Counted from the stretch's first letter, positions 19,678-29,718 are shown. The stretch: 64,000 nucleotides of DNA from Flavobacterium succinicans LMG 10402 (GCF_000611675.1 NZ_JATV01000015.1:1-64000), one strand, 5' to 3'. The notes: generated by a model from the sequence alone, not told the origin. Translations and numbers: made by a program.

Positions 19678-20538
19678 ATGAATGTTACCGATTATACTTT
19701 TCTGCTCAACCAACCCGAAACGATAAATACTGTTTATACAGACGCTTTGGGCAATGTTTTGAATGACTTTCCTTATTTTCAAAGTGCACGAGCATTACGA
19801 TTAAAAGGCTTATTCATCCAAAACAGTTTCAAATATAATTATGCTTTAAAGGTAACCGCTGCACATACAACAGATCGCTCCGTATTGTTTGATTTTATTA
19901 CAGCTGATCAATTTGTCACCATCAAAAACGAACACCAGGAGAATAAAAATGGTGCCGTGATGAATATTGAGGTGATCGATTGTGAAATAGTCCACCCAAA
20001 AACCATTCAAGAGCAACAAAAAAATGCCTTAGAATTATCGATTCTTACTTCTATCAAAGAAGCTTCAACTGTAAATACTCTAGCAAAAGAAGTACCTACA
20101 TCTTCCGACAGTGTTTTTGAACTTGAAAAACCCTTTGATTTTTCGGCAAGAGAAAAACATTCTTTTCAAGAATGGCTTCAGTTATCAAGAGTTAAGCCTA
20201 TTGATCGAAACCAAGACACCCAAGCCAAAGCCATCGCAGAAAACTTGGAAGAAGAAGAACGAAAGAAAAAAGCGGCCATCATTGATAAGTTCATAGAAAC
20301 CAACCCTAAAATCGCTCCTTTAAAGCAAGGATCGACACCGGCGCCTCAATTTGAACTCAACGCTTCAGACAATACGCACTTAATGACGGAGACCCTAGCC
20401 AAAGTCTACTTAGCACAAAAAAAATATCAGAAAGCAATTCAAGCCTATGAAATATTAATTTTGAAATATCCAGAAAAAAGTAGTTTCTTTGCAGACCATA
20501 TCACAGAAATAAAGTTTTTACAAAATAACAATAATTAA
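19678..20538 (+). CDS. Conserved hypothetical protein with C-terminal TPR-like helices
   Basis: This 286-aa protein has no signal peptide or membrane segment. The first 100 residues look globular. The middle is charged and low in complexity, with a run of Glu and Lys. The last 50 residues (LAKVYLAQKKYQKAIQAYEILILKYPEK) form one clear tetratricopeptide-type helix pair. I know of no assigned function. It lies between lptE and secG, its stop 3 bases before the secG ATG, so it is probably co-transcribed with these envelope genes. A cytoplasmic adaptor is possible but unproven. Confidence 0.8.
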   Translation: MNVTDYTFLLNQPETINTVYTDALGNVLNDFPYFQSARALRLKGLFIQNSFKYNYALKVTAAHTTDRSVLFDFITADQFVTIKNEHQENKNGAVMNIEVIDCEIVHPKTIQEQQKNALELSILTSIKEASTVNTLAKEVPTSSDSVFELEKPFDFSAREKHSFQEWLQLSRVKPIDRNQDTQAKAIAENLEEEERKKKAAIIDKFIETNPKIAPLKQGSTPAPQFELNASDNTHLMTETLAKVYLAQKKYQKAIQAYEILILKYPEKSSFFADHITEIKFLQNNNN

Positions 20539-20541
20539 ACA

Positions 20542-20880
20542 ATGAGCACATTTTCAATTTTTTTAGTTTTAATAACTATAGTTTGTTTTTTACTAATCGT
20601 AGTAATCATGGTTCAAAATCCTAAAGGTGGCGGTTTATCATCAGCTATTGGAGGATCACAAATGTTGGGTGGTGTTCAAAAAACAACTGATTTCTTAGAC
20701 AAAAGTACTTGGACATTAGCAACGATTTTGATTGCATTAATCTTACTTTCTAGCTTAAGTTTCACAAGCTCAATGGGTGATTCTGATTCTAAAATCATCC
20801 AAAAAACAGAAACTGCTGCACCACAAACAGCACCAGTTCAAAATGCACCAGCAACGCCTGCTGCACCAGCTACTAAATAA
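20542..20880 (+). CDS. secG: Preprotein translocase subunit SecG
   Basis: This 112-aa membrane protein has two helices (about residues 3-23 and 57-77) joined by the conserved loop VQNPKGGGLSSAIGGSQMLGG, the hallmark of SecG. The C-terminal tail is rich in Ala, Pro and Thr. SecG stabilises SecYE and aids SecA-driven export. It is the last gene of the miaB-side series and is followed by an intrinsic terminator. Confidence 0.95.
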   Translation: MSTFSIFLVLITIVCFLLIVVIMVQNPKGGGLSSAIGGSQMLGGVQKTTDFLDKSTWTLATILIALILLSSLSFTSSMGDSDSKIIQKTETAAPQTAPVQNAPATPAAPATK

Positions 20881-20900
20881 CAGTAACTCTTATCATATAA

Positions 20901-20933
20901 AAATGCCAGCCTGTCAAAGCTGGCATTTTTTTT
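20901..20933 (+). terminator. Terminator after secG
   Basis: The perfect 10-bp stem AAATGCCAGC (20901-20910) / GCTGGCATTT (20919-20928) with an 8-base loop runs into a T tract. Confidence 0.9.
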
Positions 20934-20958
20934 AAGTAAAAGTGTCAGTTTATTGGGC

Positions 20959-20975
20959 TTGGCACAGTTTCTGAA
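20959..20975 (+). promoter_or_regulatory. Candidate sigma-54 (-24/-12) promoter of groES
   Basis: TTGGCACAGTTTCTGAA matches the sigma-54 pattern TTGGCAC-N5-TTGCA well at -24 (GG 20961-20962). At -12 it has GA rather than GC. The GG-to-G spacing is the required 10 bases. It would start transcription near 20986, about 35 bases before the groES ATG. This is inference, supported by the sigma-54 activator gene 2 kb upstream. Confidence 0.45.
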
Positions 20976-21020
20976 ATTCAAGAACACAATTAATAATTAA
21001 TTCATAATAAAATTAAAACC

Positions 21021-21296
21021 ATGGCATTAAACATTAAACCCCTATCGGATAGAGTTCTTATCGAACCTGTTGCCGCTGAAACAAAAACAGCTTCAGGGAT
21101 TTTTATTCCTGATACCGCAAAAGAAAAACCTCAAAAAGGAACTGTAATTGCTGTTGGTAACGGAACCAAAGACCACGCAATGACAGTAAAAGTAGGCGAT
21201 ACCGTACTTTATGGTAAATATGCGGGTACAGAATTAAAATTAGAAGGAACCGATTATTTGATTATGCGCGAGGATGATATTCTTGCAATTATCTAA
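21021..21296 (+). CDS. groES: Co-chaperonin GroES
   Basis: This 91-aa protein has the normal GroES length and sequence: [11 protein letters not shown] at the start, the mobile loop around [19 protein letters not shown], and a closing [17 protein letters not shown]. The heptameric ring caps GroEL during folding. It lies 70 bases before groEL, with a perfect 20-bp palindrome between them. Confidence 0.98.
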   Translation: MALNIKPLSDRVLIEPVAAETKTASGIFIPDTAKEKPQKGTVIAVGNGTKDHAMTVKVGDTVLYGKYAGTELKLEGTDYLIMREDDILAII

Positions 21297-21311
21297 AAAA
21301 TTAAACAGTAC

Positions 21312-21331
21312 GGACAAGTCGCGACTTGTCC
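21312..21331. repeat. Perfect 20-bp palindrome between groES and groEL
   Basis: GGACAAGTCGCGACTTGTCC is identical to its own reverse complement. It lies in the 70-base groES-groEL gap and is G+C-richer than its surroundings. It could be a protein-binding site, an mRNA hairpin that alters the GroES:GroEL ratio, or a copy of a dispersed palindromic repeat. It is not followed by a strong T run, so full termination is unlikely. Confidence 0.8.
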
Positions 21332-21354
21332 CTTCAATTTATTAATTATTCTAA

Positions 21355-22998
<1,644 letters not shown>

Positions 22999-23050
22999 TA
23001 AACATTAATTCCCAATACAAAAATTCCAAACTCCAATTTGGGGAAACCAT

Positions 23051-23090
23051 AAAAAAAATCCGAAGTTTAAAAGCTTCGGATTTTTTGTTT
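23051..23090. terminator. Terminator after groEL
   Basis: The stem ATCCGAAG (23058-23065) / CTTCGGAT (23074-23081), flanked by A8 and T6 tracts, can work in both directions. It closes groESL and lies 36 bases beyond the stop of the convergent DedA gene. Confidence 0.9.
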
Positions 23091-23126
23091 GTATAAAAAA
23101 CTAAGGACTAATTACTATGAACTAAA

Positions 23127-23798
23127 TTATTCTGGTCGCTTTTTCAACATTTTCATAAATACTGGAAACGTGGAAATAAGAATAATTCCTATCACAATAA
23201 ACTCAATGTGTTTCTTAAGATCGATACCGTATTTCAAAAACACACCATACAAATAGTGCCCTGCAAAAATCAATACAAAGGCCCACATAAAAGAACTCAA
23301 AATATTAAAGAACATAAATTTCTTTTTATCCATTGATACAATTCCTGCTACAATGGGCGCAAAAGTTCTAAAAATAGGCAAAAATCTCGCATAAATAATC
23401 GCTTTTCCACCGTACTTTTCAAAAAAGTCTTTGGATTGTAATAAGTATTTCTTCTTGAACCAAAAGGTGTCTTCTTTTTTAAACAAATAGTACCCACTTT
23501 TGGCACCAAACCAATAGCCTACCATATTTCCCAAAATACCTGCAATAGCTACCATGGTAGCTAAAAAAGTAACATTAACAAAATCACTTTCAACAACAAA
23601 CAAACTCTCTACAAGATCGCGGCTGTATATTCCCGATAAGAACAACAAACTATCACCAGGCAGGAAGAAACCGGCAAAAAGACCCGTCTCTGCAAAAACA
23701 ATAAACAGAACAACATACAATCCTATTTGAATGCCACCCACACTTAAAGTGATATAAAACTCAGGATTCAATAATTGGGTCCATTCAAAATTATTCAT
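23127..23798 (-). CDS. DedA family membrane protein
   Basis: This 223-aa integral membrane protein has the DedA/SNARE-associated domain. Several helices flank the motif ETGLFAGFFLPGDSLLFLSG (about residues 35-54) and the later FGRF-like segment (YGGKAIIYARFLPIFRTFAPIVAG, near 130-155), which carries the conserved Arg and Pro. DedA proteins are now linked to undecaprenyl-phosphate or phospholipid flipping across the inner membrane. It stands alone between groEL and the metal-related genes. Confidence 0.92.
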   Translation of the reverse strand: MNNFEWTQLLNPEFYITLSVGGIQIGLYVVLFIVFAETGLFAGFFLPGDSLLFLSGIYSRDLVESLFVVESDFVNVTFLATMVAIAGILGNMVGYWFGAKSGYYLFKKEDTFWFKKKYLLQSKDFFEKYGGKAIIYARFLPIFRTFAPIVAGIVSMDKKKFMFFNILSSFMWAFVLIFAGHYLYGVFLKYGIDLKKHIEFIVIGIILISTFPVFMKMLKKRPE

Positions 23799-23940
23799 AT
23801 GCTGTCTTAAATTTGGATTTATAAGTTGGTGAAATTAGGGATTTTTTAACAAAGCGACAAAACAAACCCTTATTTTAAAATTTTATTAACGATTTCAAAA
23901 GAAAACACCCAAAACGATAGTCTTTGGCGCTTCAAAATTT

Positions 23941-24285
23941 TTATTCTTTACGTTCATACATACAACAAGTATGCAATTTTTCATAATCTTCTTTAGTAGC
24001 CTTCACCTCATCAGTATCATGCCCTACTTTGGCAACGGCTTTCTTTACGGCCAATGGTGTACATTTTTCTTCATTCAAAATCAAACTCAATTGATGCGAT
24101 TCGATATCCCAAACAGCAGACTTTACTCCTTCTACTGAAAGAGCTGCTTTTTGAATGCGCTTTTGGCACATCCCACAATTTCCGTTGACCTCAATCATAA
24201 TTTTGGCATTTTTATTCAACTTTTCTTGTGCTTGAGCAACAACGCCAACAAAGGCCATTACCATAATTAATACTAGTTTTTTCAT
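23941..24285 (-). CDS. Periplasmic heavy-metal-associated (HMA) domain protein
   Basis: This 114-aa protein has a signal peptide (residues 1-19, ending AQA) and one HMA domain with the metal-binding motif GNCGMC (about residues 35-40) in a ferredoxin-like fold. Two further cysteines lie near the C-terminus (HTCCMYERKE), which could add metal ligands. A role in periplasmic copper, or other soft-metal, binding is inferred. It follows the TonB-dependent receptor gene by 25 bases on the same strand. Confidence 0.88.
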   Translation of the reverse strand: MKKLVLIMVMAFVGVVAQAQEKLNKNAKIMIEVNGNCGMCQKRIQKAALSVEGVKSAVWDIESHQLSLILNEEKCTPLAVKKAVAKVGHDTDEVKATKEDYEKLHTCCMYERKE

Positions 24286-24310
24286 GTTATTTTGGATTTA
24301 ATAGTTAAGG

Positions 24311-26320
24311 TTATTTTAGTTTAAAACGCAAACCAGCGTAATACATTTGCCCAAAAATTGGCGCATACACTATAGAGGCATCAAAATTTGGTCCAAAAGG
24401 CGCATCGGCTCCAAGAATGGCAGTCGGCTGCTTGTAATTCCCAATGTTCTCTCCTCCCACATAAACTTCAAAAGAAGAAGAAAAAACACGAGTAATTTGT
24501 GCATTCACCAAACTATAAGCTGGCGAAAATTCCGGCAAACGATCGGCTCCTGGATTCGAGGCAGTAACTGGCAATTGTTGCTTACCTAACCAATTGTAAG
24601 TAGCATCAAAACGCCATTGTCCTCCTTTTTCTGTACGATGGGTTTCATATTCAAGATTCGCAAACAAACGATGTTTAGCTTGCAAAGGACGTTGATACAC
24701 TCCAGATAAATATTGTGTTTGAATATCATAATATTTATAGGCCGAACGCAAATTAAAGTGATTAAACAACTCATAGTTAAACTCTACCTGCAAACTATTA
24801 GCATACGATTTCCCTTTCAAATTATAAAACAAAACCTCTTGAGGCGATTGCATCACATCAACCACTACTTGATTTTGAAAATCAGTTCTATAAAAATCTA
24901 TCCCTGCATCAGCATTTCTACCAAACAATTGAAATTTTTGATTAAAACTCACACCATAATTCCAAGCAATTTCAGGGTTTAACCCATAAATTTTTCCCTC
25001 CGTATCCAAAATAGAAAGCGCTCTAGAACTGGCAAACAATGACTGATTTTCGGCAAAAACATTGGCCGCACGTTTCCCTCTTCCTGCTGAAAAACGAAAC
25101 ACCGATTTTTCCCAAGGATTGTAACGAAGATGCAAACGAGGGGTTACAAAAGTCCCCAATCTGTTGTGATTGTCCACTCTTCCGCCCAAAACCAAACTAA
25201 AATTATCATCATTATCATACGTATACTCAAAAAAGGCTCCTATAGAATTATCCACTCTTCCAAAATCCTTCAAGCTCACAAACTCTTGATAATTATCATA
25301 AGCAAAGTTGATTCCTGTAGCAAATTTATGCTTGGTATTATTGATAATCGAATTGAAAATCAAGTTCGAATAAAAACTAGTTTGCTTAATATCATACACA
25401 TTCAACCCATAATATGAGTTTTGATCGTGCAACGTAAAAGCATTCTGGAAACCAATACTCTGAAAAGGCTTATCCTTAAATACATAGCCTACTTTTGTCG
25501 ACAAATCCAATCGTTGCGTATTGATCTCAGAACCCCATTTATTAGTCGTTCCTTTGTCTTTCTCAGTATCAAAACCAACTTCGCCCGATTGCTTGGCATC
25601 ATTCATGTACCTGAAATTGATAAAACTCACCAACCCCTTTTCAGCATCATAGTACTGGTAACGGTTCATCACATTAATTTGCTTTGCCAACGGATTATCC
25701 AAAAAACCATCTTTGTTCTGATCCATTTCAGACACACGCGTATTGGCATGCAAAAACAAACTACTACTCCATTTTTTAGACAATTGCGTATTAAAATGCG
25801 TATTCAACTCAAATCGAGAATCAGTAGAACCATACGCATTCAAAAAGAACGGAATATCATTAATCGGCTTGATCAATTCGGTATTAATTTGCCCCGAAAT
25901 ACTCTCAAAACCATTCACCACACTTCCGGCACCTTTAGTAATTTGAATACTTTCCACCCACGTTCCGGGCGTAAACGACAAGCCATATGCCTGCGAAGCA
26001 CCACGAACCGAAGGCACATTTTCTTCCGTAATCATTAGGTACGGACTCGTAAGTCCCAACATTTTGATTTGTTTCGTACCCGTCAAAGCATCCGAAAAAT
26101 TAACATCAATAGACGGATTGGTTTCAAAACTTTCGGCCAAGTTACAACAAGCCGCCTTTAGCAATTCTTTGCTCGTTACCAATGTAGTATTTCCGGTAAC
26201 CGTATAGGATTTCTGTAATCCTTTGCGCTTCTTAGTCACCTTTACTTCGTCTAGATTTTCTTGAGAAAAAACCGGCAACGCCAGTAAAAAAGCAGCCAAA
26301 AGCCATATTTTATTTTGCAT
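24311..26320 (-). CDS. TonB-dependent outer-membrane receptor, probably metal-related
   Basis: This 669-aa precursor has a signal peptide ending LPVFSQ. A plug domain (about residues 40-150, with SVVNGFESISGQINTEL) precedes a beta-barrel that ends in an aromatic-rich strand, GQMYYAGLRFKLK. It lacks the long carboxypeptidase-regulatory-like domain of SusC proteins. A vicinal Cys pair lies in the plug (KAACCNLAESF). The downstream HMA protein and upstream HYC_CC_PP gene suggest copper or a similar metal as cargo. That is inferred from context; no ligand can be read from the barrel. Confidence 0.9.
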   Translation of the reverse strand: MQNKIWLLAAFLLALPVFSQENLDEVKVTKKRKGLQKSYTVTGNTTLVTSKELLKAACCNLAESFETNPSIDVNFSDALTGTKQIKMLGLTSPYLMITEENVPSVRGASQAYGLSFTPGTWVESIQITKGAGSVVNGFESISGQINTELIKPINDIPFFLNAYGSTDSRFELNTHFNTQLSKKWSSSLFLHANTRVSEMDQNKDGFLDNPLAKQINVMNRYQYYDAEKGLVSFINFRYMNDAKQSGEVGFDTEKDKGTTNKWGSEINTQRLDLSTKVGYVFKDKPFQSIGFQNAFTLHDQNSYYGLNVYDIKQTSFYSNLIFNSIINNTKHKFATGINFAYDNYQEFVSLKDFGRVDNSIGAFFEYTYDNDDNFSLVLGGRVDNHNRLGTFVTPRLHLRYNPWEKSVFRFSAGRGKRAANVFAENQSLFASSRALSILDTEGKIYGLNPEIAWNYGVSFNQKFQLFGRNADAGIDFYRTDFQNQVVVDVMQSPQEVLFYNLKGKSYANSLQVEFNYELFNHFNLRSAYKYYDIQTQYLSGVYQRPLQAKHRLFANLEYETHRTEKGGQWRFDATYNWLGKQQLPVTASNPGADRLPEFSPAYSLVNAQITRVFSSSFEVYVGGENIGNYKQPTAILGADAPFGPNFDASIVYAPIFGQMYYAGLRFKLK

Positions 26321-26359
26321 TATTTATTCTGAATTATGCTGTCGTTCCAACACAATTAG

Positions 26360-26473
26360 GGCGTGACCCCATTGCCACAAGCGGGCAACAAAGCAACGTA
26401 CTAATCGCCCACTTGTGACAATGCGGTCGGGCTATACGCACTACTTCGGTAGTTAGCTACTATCCCTCACGCA
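26360..26473. other. Structured intergenic element (nested inverted repeats)
   Basis: This G+C-richer stretch in an A+T-rich gap contains three nested or adjacent pairings. GCGTGA (26361-26366) pairs with TCACGC (26467-26472). A 17-bp arm (26370-26386) pairs with 26407-26423 with two mismatches. A small hairpin ACTAC-TTCG-GTAGT lies at 26440-26453. The layout resembles a dispersed palindromic repeat of flavobacterial genomes or a structured RNA. It encodes no protein. Confidence 0.65.
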
Positions 26474-26551
26474 AAACCATAACACAACAAAAAAATTGCG
26501 TCACAACGACAACGGTTTATAAAATTTTAAAAAAAAATTAAATAAACGAAA

Positions 26552-26965
26552 TCAGGCGTAAAAAATATATTGATGATACAATTGATAAAGCGGAGGCGCA
26601 GGAACGGCCACATAAAAAGGAGTGCTTTCCGCTTTCTTAAAATTGGTCTTTGTAGTAAAACCAAACAACTGAGTCTGTTGTGGCACACCAACAAATGGCG
26701 AAAACAAACTAGATAAAACTATCTTTACAGTAGCTTCATCGGCTTTTTTATCCAAATGAACCCATTTGTCCTTACAACAAGTGTCCTCTCCCGCCGACTC
26801 GGCAATAGCGCAACAATCTTCGGGCTCAGTAACAGATAAAAAATCCGAATCTAAACTTATCGATGCAATCGAATCACCACAGTAATGCACGTTAATTGTC
26901 ATCCCTATATTAGGAATCAACAACAACAGCACTAAAAATAAACTAGTGATTTTTTTTACATTCAT
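26552..26965 (-). CDS. HYC_CC_PP family secreted protein
   Basis: This 137-aa protein has an N-terminal signal segment. It carries the motifs that name the family: HYCGD (near residue 28), two Cys pairs (EDCCAIAE and TCCKDKW, about 50-65) and a Pro-Pro near the C-terminus (VPAPPLYQ). The family is largely confined to Bacteroidota, and its function is not established. The cysteine/histidine content and nearby HMA protein and TonB receptor make a metal-related envelope role plausible. A promoter lies almost at its start codon, so it is transcribed on its own. Confidence 0.85.
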   Translation of the reverse strand: MNVKKITSLFLVLLLLIPNIGMTINVHYCGDSIASISLDSDFLSVTEPEDCCAIAESAGEDTCCKDKWVHLDKKADEATVKIVLSSLFSPFVGVPQQTQLFGFTTKTNFKKAESTPFYVAVPAPPLYQLYHQYIFYA

Positions 26966-26969
26966 GCCG

Positions 26970-26977
26970 CAAAATTA
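26970..26977 (-). promoter_or_regulatory. Bacteroidota -7 element of the HYC_CC_PP gene
   Basis: Minus-strand TAATTTTG fits TAnnTTTG and ends 4 bases before ATG 26965. The predicted start of transcription therefore falls on or next to the start codon, giving a leaderless or nearly leaderless mRNA. Confidence 0.55.
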
Positions 26978-27016
26978 CAGATTAGTACACTAAAGCAGTC
27001 AAAATATTTGTTAAAA

Positions 27017-28372
27017 TTACAACTCAAACACTTGTCCCATCAAAGGCACCACACATTCAAAACCATACCGCTCTTGAACCTTAATTCGAAGTTCATCCGC
27101 CGGTTGATTCTCACCATGAACCAAAAACACTTTTTTAGGTTTATTTTGCAAAACTGAGAGCCAATGCAATAAATCGTTTTGATCACCATGTGCCGATAAT
27201 CCTTCAATCTCAAGAATAGTGGCTTTCACCTCATAATATTTACCACGGATTTTAATCTCCTCTGCACCTTCTAACAATTTTCTACCCCTAGTTCCTTCGG
27301 CTTGATAGCCAATAATAATCACTGTAGTTTCAGGGAGTCCAATGTAGCGTTCTAAATAAGTCAAAACCCTACCTCCAGTAATCATTCCGCTTGCTGCAAT
27401 GACCACTTTAGGCTGTTTGTTGAAAATGATATCCATAGTTTCTTGATAATCTGCTACCATAGTAAACATGTTGCACATCCCCACAAACTCTTCCTCAGAC
27501 AATTTATGCCATTTTCTATTATTCTCAAAAATCTCCAAAACACTAATTCCCATTGGTGTATCGATAACATAAGGCACCGATGGAATTCGACCTTCTTCTT
27601 TCAATTGCCACAACAAGAACATCACACTTTGTGCTCGTTCGACAGCAAAACTGGGCAAAATCACCGTTCCGCCTTTGGCTACAGCATTGTTAATATACAA
27701 CTCTAGCTCCAGTTTAGGATCGGTTGCTGGATGCAATTTATTGCCATACGTACTTTCTAAAAACAAATAATCACCTCGCAGCGGAGGCGTCGGTGGAAAC
27801 ATCAAAACATCGTTATCCCTTCCAATATCTCCAGAGAAAACCAAATATTGATTTTCTAAATGCAATTCGATACTACAAGCACCTAAAATGTGCCCTGCAT
27901 TACTAAAAACCGCTTCAATTTCAGCATCCAAAGCAATAGCCGTTTTAGGTTGAATCACTCTAAAATGGGAAAACACGCGTTCGGCTTGAGCTACAGTATA
28001 AAGCGGCTCAGCAATTTGATGTTTTGAATAATGACCTTCATTGGCTTTGTTGGCTTCTTCCTCTTGAATTTTAGCACTATCCAACAAAATTAATTTGGCG
28101 ATCGCTGCAGTAGGGCTCGTGCAATAAATTTTTCCCTTAAAACCTTGATCGACCAATCTTGGCAACCAACCGCAGTGATCCAAATGTCCATGAGTCAACA
28201 AAACAAAATCAATCGACGAAGGCAAAACTGGCAAAGGCTCCCAATTCAATTCTCTCAAAGGTTTAATACCTTGAAACTGCCCACAATCAATCAAAATGCG
28301 AATTCCGTTACTTTCGATGAGCGTTTTAGAACCTGTTACGGTTCCTGCTCCTCCAATACATGTAATTTTCAT
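27017..28372 (-). CDS. Beta-CASP metallo-beta-lactamase-fold ribonuclease
   Basis: This 451-aa protein is related to CPSF73/Ysh1. The metallo-beta-lactamase motifs include THGHLDHCGWLP (HxHxDH, near residue 60), a later His in SNAGHILGA and Asp in FSGDIGRD. The beta-CASP insert (about 200-330, PSFAVERAQ) and a C-terminal RMMBL motif (IEGLSAHGDQNDLLHWL) follow. Such proteins are zinc-dependent RNA endo/exonucleases. The start lies 25 bases after the ATP-cone nuclease gene, suggesting co-transcription. Confidence 0.92.
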   Translation of the reverse strand: MKITCIGGAGTVTGSKTLIESNGIRILIDCGQFQGIKPLRELNWEPLPVLPSSIDFVLLTHGHLDHCGWLPRLVDQGFKGKIYCTSPTAAIAKLILLDSAKIQEEEANKANEGHYSKHQIAEPLYTVAQAERVFSHFRVIQPKTAIALDAEIEAVFSNAGHILGACSIELHLENQYLVFSGDIGRDNDVLMFPPTPPLRGDYLFLESTYGNKLHPATDPKLELELYINNAVAKGGTVILPSFAVERAQSVMFLLWQLKEEGRIPSVPYVIDTPMGISVLEIFENNRKWHKLSEEEFVGMCNMFTMVADYQETMDIIFNKQPKVVIAASGMITGGRVLTYLERYIGLPETTVIIIGYQAEGTRGRKLLEGAEEIKIRGKYYEVKATILEIEGLSAHGDQNDLLHWLSVLQNKPKKVFLVHGENQPADELRIKVQERYGFECVVPLMGQVFEL

Positions 28373-28397
28373 GAGGAATGTTTTTTTAAATTAAATG

Positions 28398-29225
28398 CTA
28401 GTTATCACACAAATCTCTTACTTCTTTCAAAATATTTTGAATCCTATTTGGACTCAAACCAATCGTATTCAAAACCGAAGAATGGGTCAAAATATCTTTT
28501 ACCAAGAGTAAATCTTCTTGCAATAAATGGCCCTTTTCAGCCAGAGACAAAGTCGTCAAACAGGTAATTGGATATAATTTATTTTGGTCTGTTTTGGATT
28601 TCAAGCCATTATTTTCAGGATAATTCCAACTCAAAAGTTGTAATCCAGAACAGTTTGCAAAAGTGATGGCATCGGTTGTAAATCGGTTATTGGTTACTAT
28701 CCAACAAGAATTCAAAGGGCTTTGAGTATTAAAAAAAGGATACGATTTAGTTTTTAAATCATTGAATCTTGACAAAATGTACATCGGGACTTTTACATCC
28801 GAAGCCACTTCTCTACCCGCATGAAACTTACATTCAATCATTCCGAATTCTGAGTGTTTTTGAATCAAAACATCTATTTCATGTGTAACACATTTTCCTT
28901 GTAAAACTAAATTGGTTTGCACTCGATAGCCTTCCGATTCAAAAAGACGGGCAATATATTTTTCAAAATAAAAACCCGCAGGACCTAACATTCGTATGGC
29001 TTCACGCAAGTTGTACCGCGCTGCATGTGCATTTGAATTTTTCTTCAGCAACCCAAAAGCTAATTTATAAATTTGTTTGGTCGCCATTCCATCATAAAGT
29101 TGTGCACTGATGGCAGCAATAATTTGATCAGCTTGTTCCCTATTTGCACCGGCTTTGCGTAATGATTTCAATAATTTATCAGCATTAAAATCAACGGTAT
29201 CTCCTGAATATTTAACAACTTTCAT
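28398..29225 (-). CDS. ATP-cone domain fused to a PD-(D/E)XK nuclease-like domain
   Basis: This 275-aa protein begins with an ATP-cone (about residues 1-85), the nucleotide-sensing module of ribonucleotide reductases and NrdR. A restriction-endonuclease-like core follows with Asp118 in HEIDVLIQ and Glu131-Cys-Lys133 in MIECKFH, an intact D...ExK set. The C-terminal 80 residues look helical. It is probably a nuclease whose activity depends on ATP/dATP binding, but the substrate is unknown. It precedes the beta-CASP RNase gene by 25 bases, hinting at a joint nucleic-acid processing role. Confidence 0.85.
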   Translation of the reverse strand: MKVVKYSGDTVDFNADKLLKSLRKAGANREQADQIIAAISAQLYDGMATKQIYKLAFGLLKKNSNAHAARYNLREAIRMLGPAGFYFEKYIARLFESEGYRVQTNLVLQGKCVTHEIDVLIQKHSEFGMIECKFHAGREVASDVKVPMYILSRFNDLKTKSYPFFNTQSPLNSCWIVTNNRFTTDAITFANCSGLQLLSWNYPENNGLKSKTDQNKLYPITCLTTLSLAEKGHLLQEDLLLVKDILTHSSVLNTIGLSPNRIQNILKEVRDLCDN

Positions 29226-29277
29226 CGCACTTTAGTTTACTTAACTCTAAATCCAACTAAAGATAGCTATAAATTAG

Positions 29278-29718
29278 TTACTTAACCTTTTTTTGATAAT
29301 AAAATCCAGGGATAAAAAGCAGGATAAAAATAGGTTGAATCAAAAACCTACGCACATAAAAAAGAAGTAAATAGTTTTGATTTTGAAAAGAAAGAAGGAA
29401 AAAAAAGGCACCCACTAATAAGACAAAAAAAACAGCAAAAAGTAAACACGAAAACTGAAGCATATCCTTGTCTTCAAAAATAACATACAATAACCCCAAG
29501 GAAACCAATGTATTCAATCCGAACCTAAAAAATAATCCCAAAAACAACTGAAACGAATCATATTGCGGCAAGGATAAACCTGCAAAATCACTTTTAAAAA
29601 AGGCCAAAAAAGGATCATAAAACAGTTGGTTTTCAAATTCACGAATTAGCGCTAAAAGAAAAACCAGCAGCAATCCGAGCATGATTTTGCCTTTATTTTG
29701 AAGTATTTTTTTTAGCAT
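29278..29718 (-). CDS. Exosortase F system-associated membrane protein
   Basis: This protein, about 146 aa from ATG 29718, has four hydrophobic helices and a short polar segment with DFAGLSLPQYDSFQLF. It follows the exosortase gene and overlaps its end by 26 bases, the usual place of the XrtF-associated family of Flavobacteriia. An upstream GTG/TTG start would overlap xrtF further. ATG 29718 gives the sensible N-terminus MLKKILQNKGK. Its role is unknown; it is presumed to work with the exosortase in the inner membrane. Confidence 0.85.
   Translation of the reverse strand: MLKKILQNKGKIMLGLLLVFLLALIREFENQLFYDPFLAFFKSDFAGLSLPQYDSFQLFLGLFFRFGLNTLVSLGLLYVIFEDKDMLQFSCLLFAVFFVLLVGAFFFLLSFQNQNYLLLFYVRRFLIQPIFILLFIPGFYYQKKVK

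Noticed and set aside
25421..26038. Plus-strand 205-codon frame within the TonB receptor gene
   Set aside because: Antisense to a clear coding gene; basic, Ile-rich composition without a recognisable domain.
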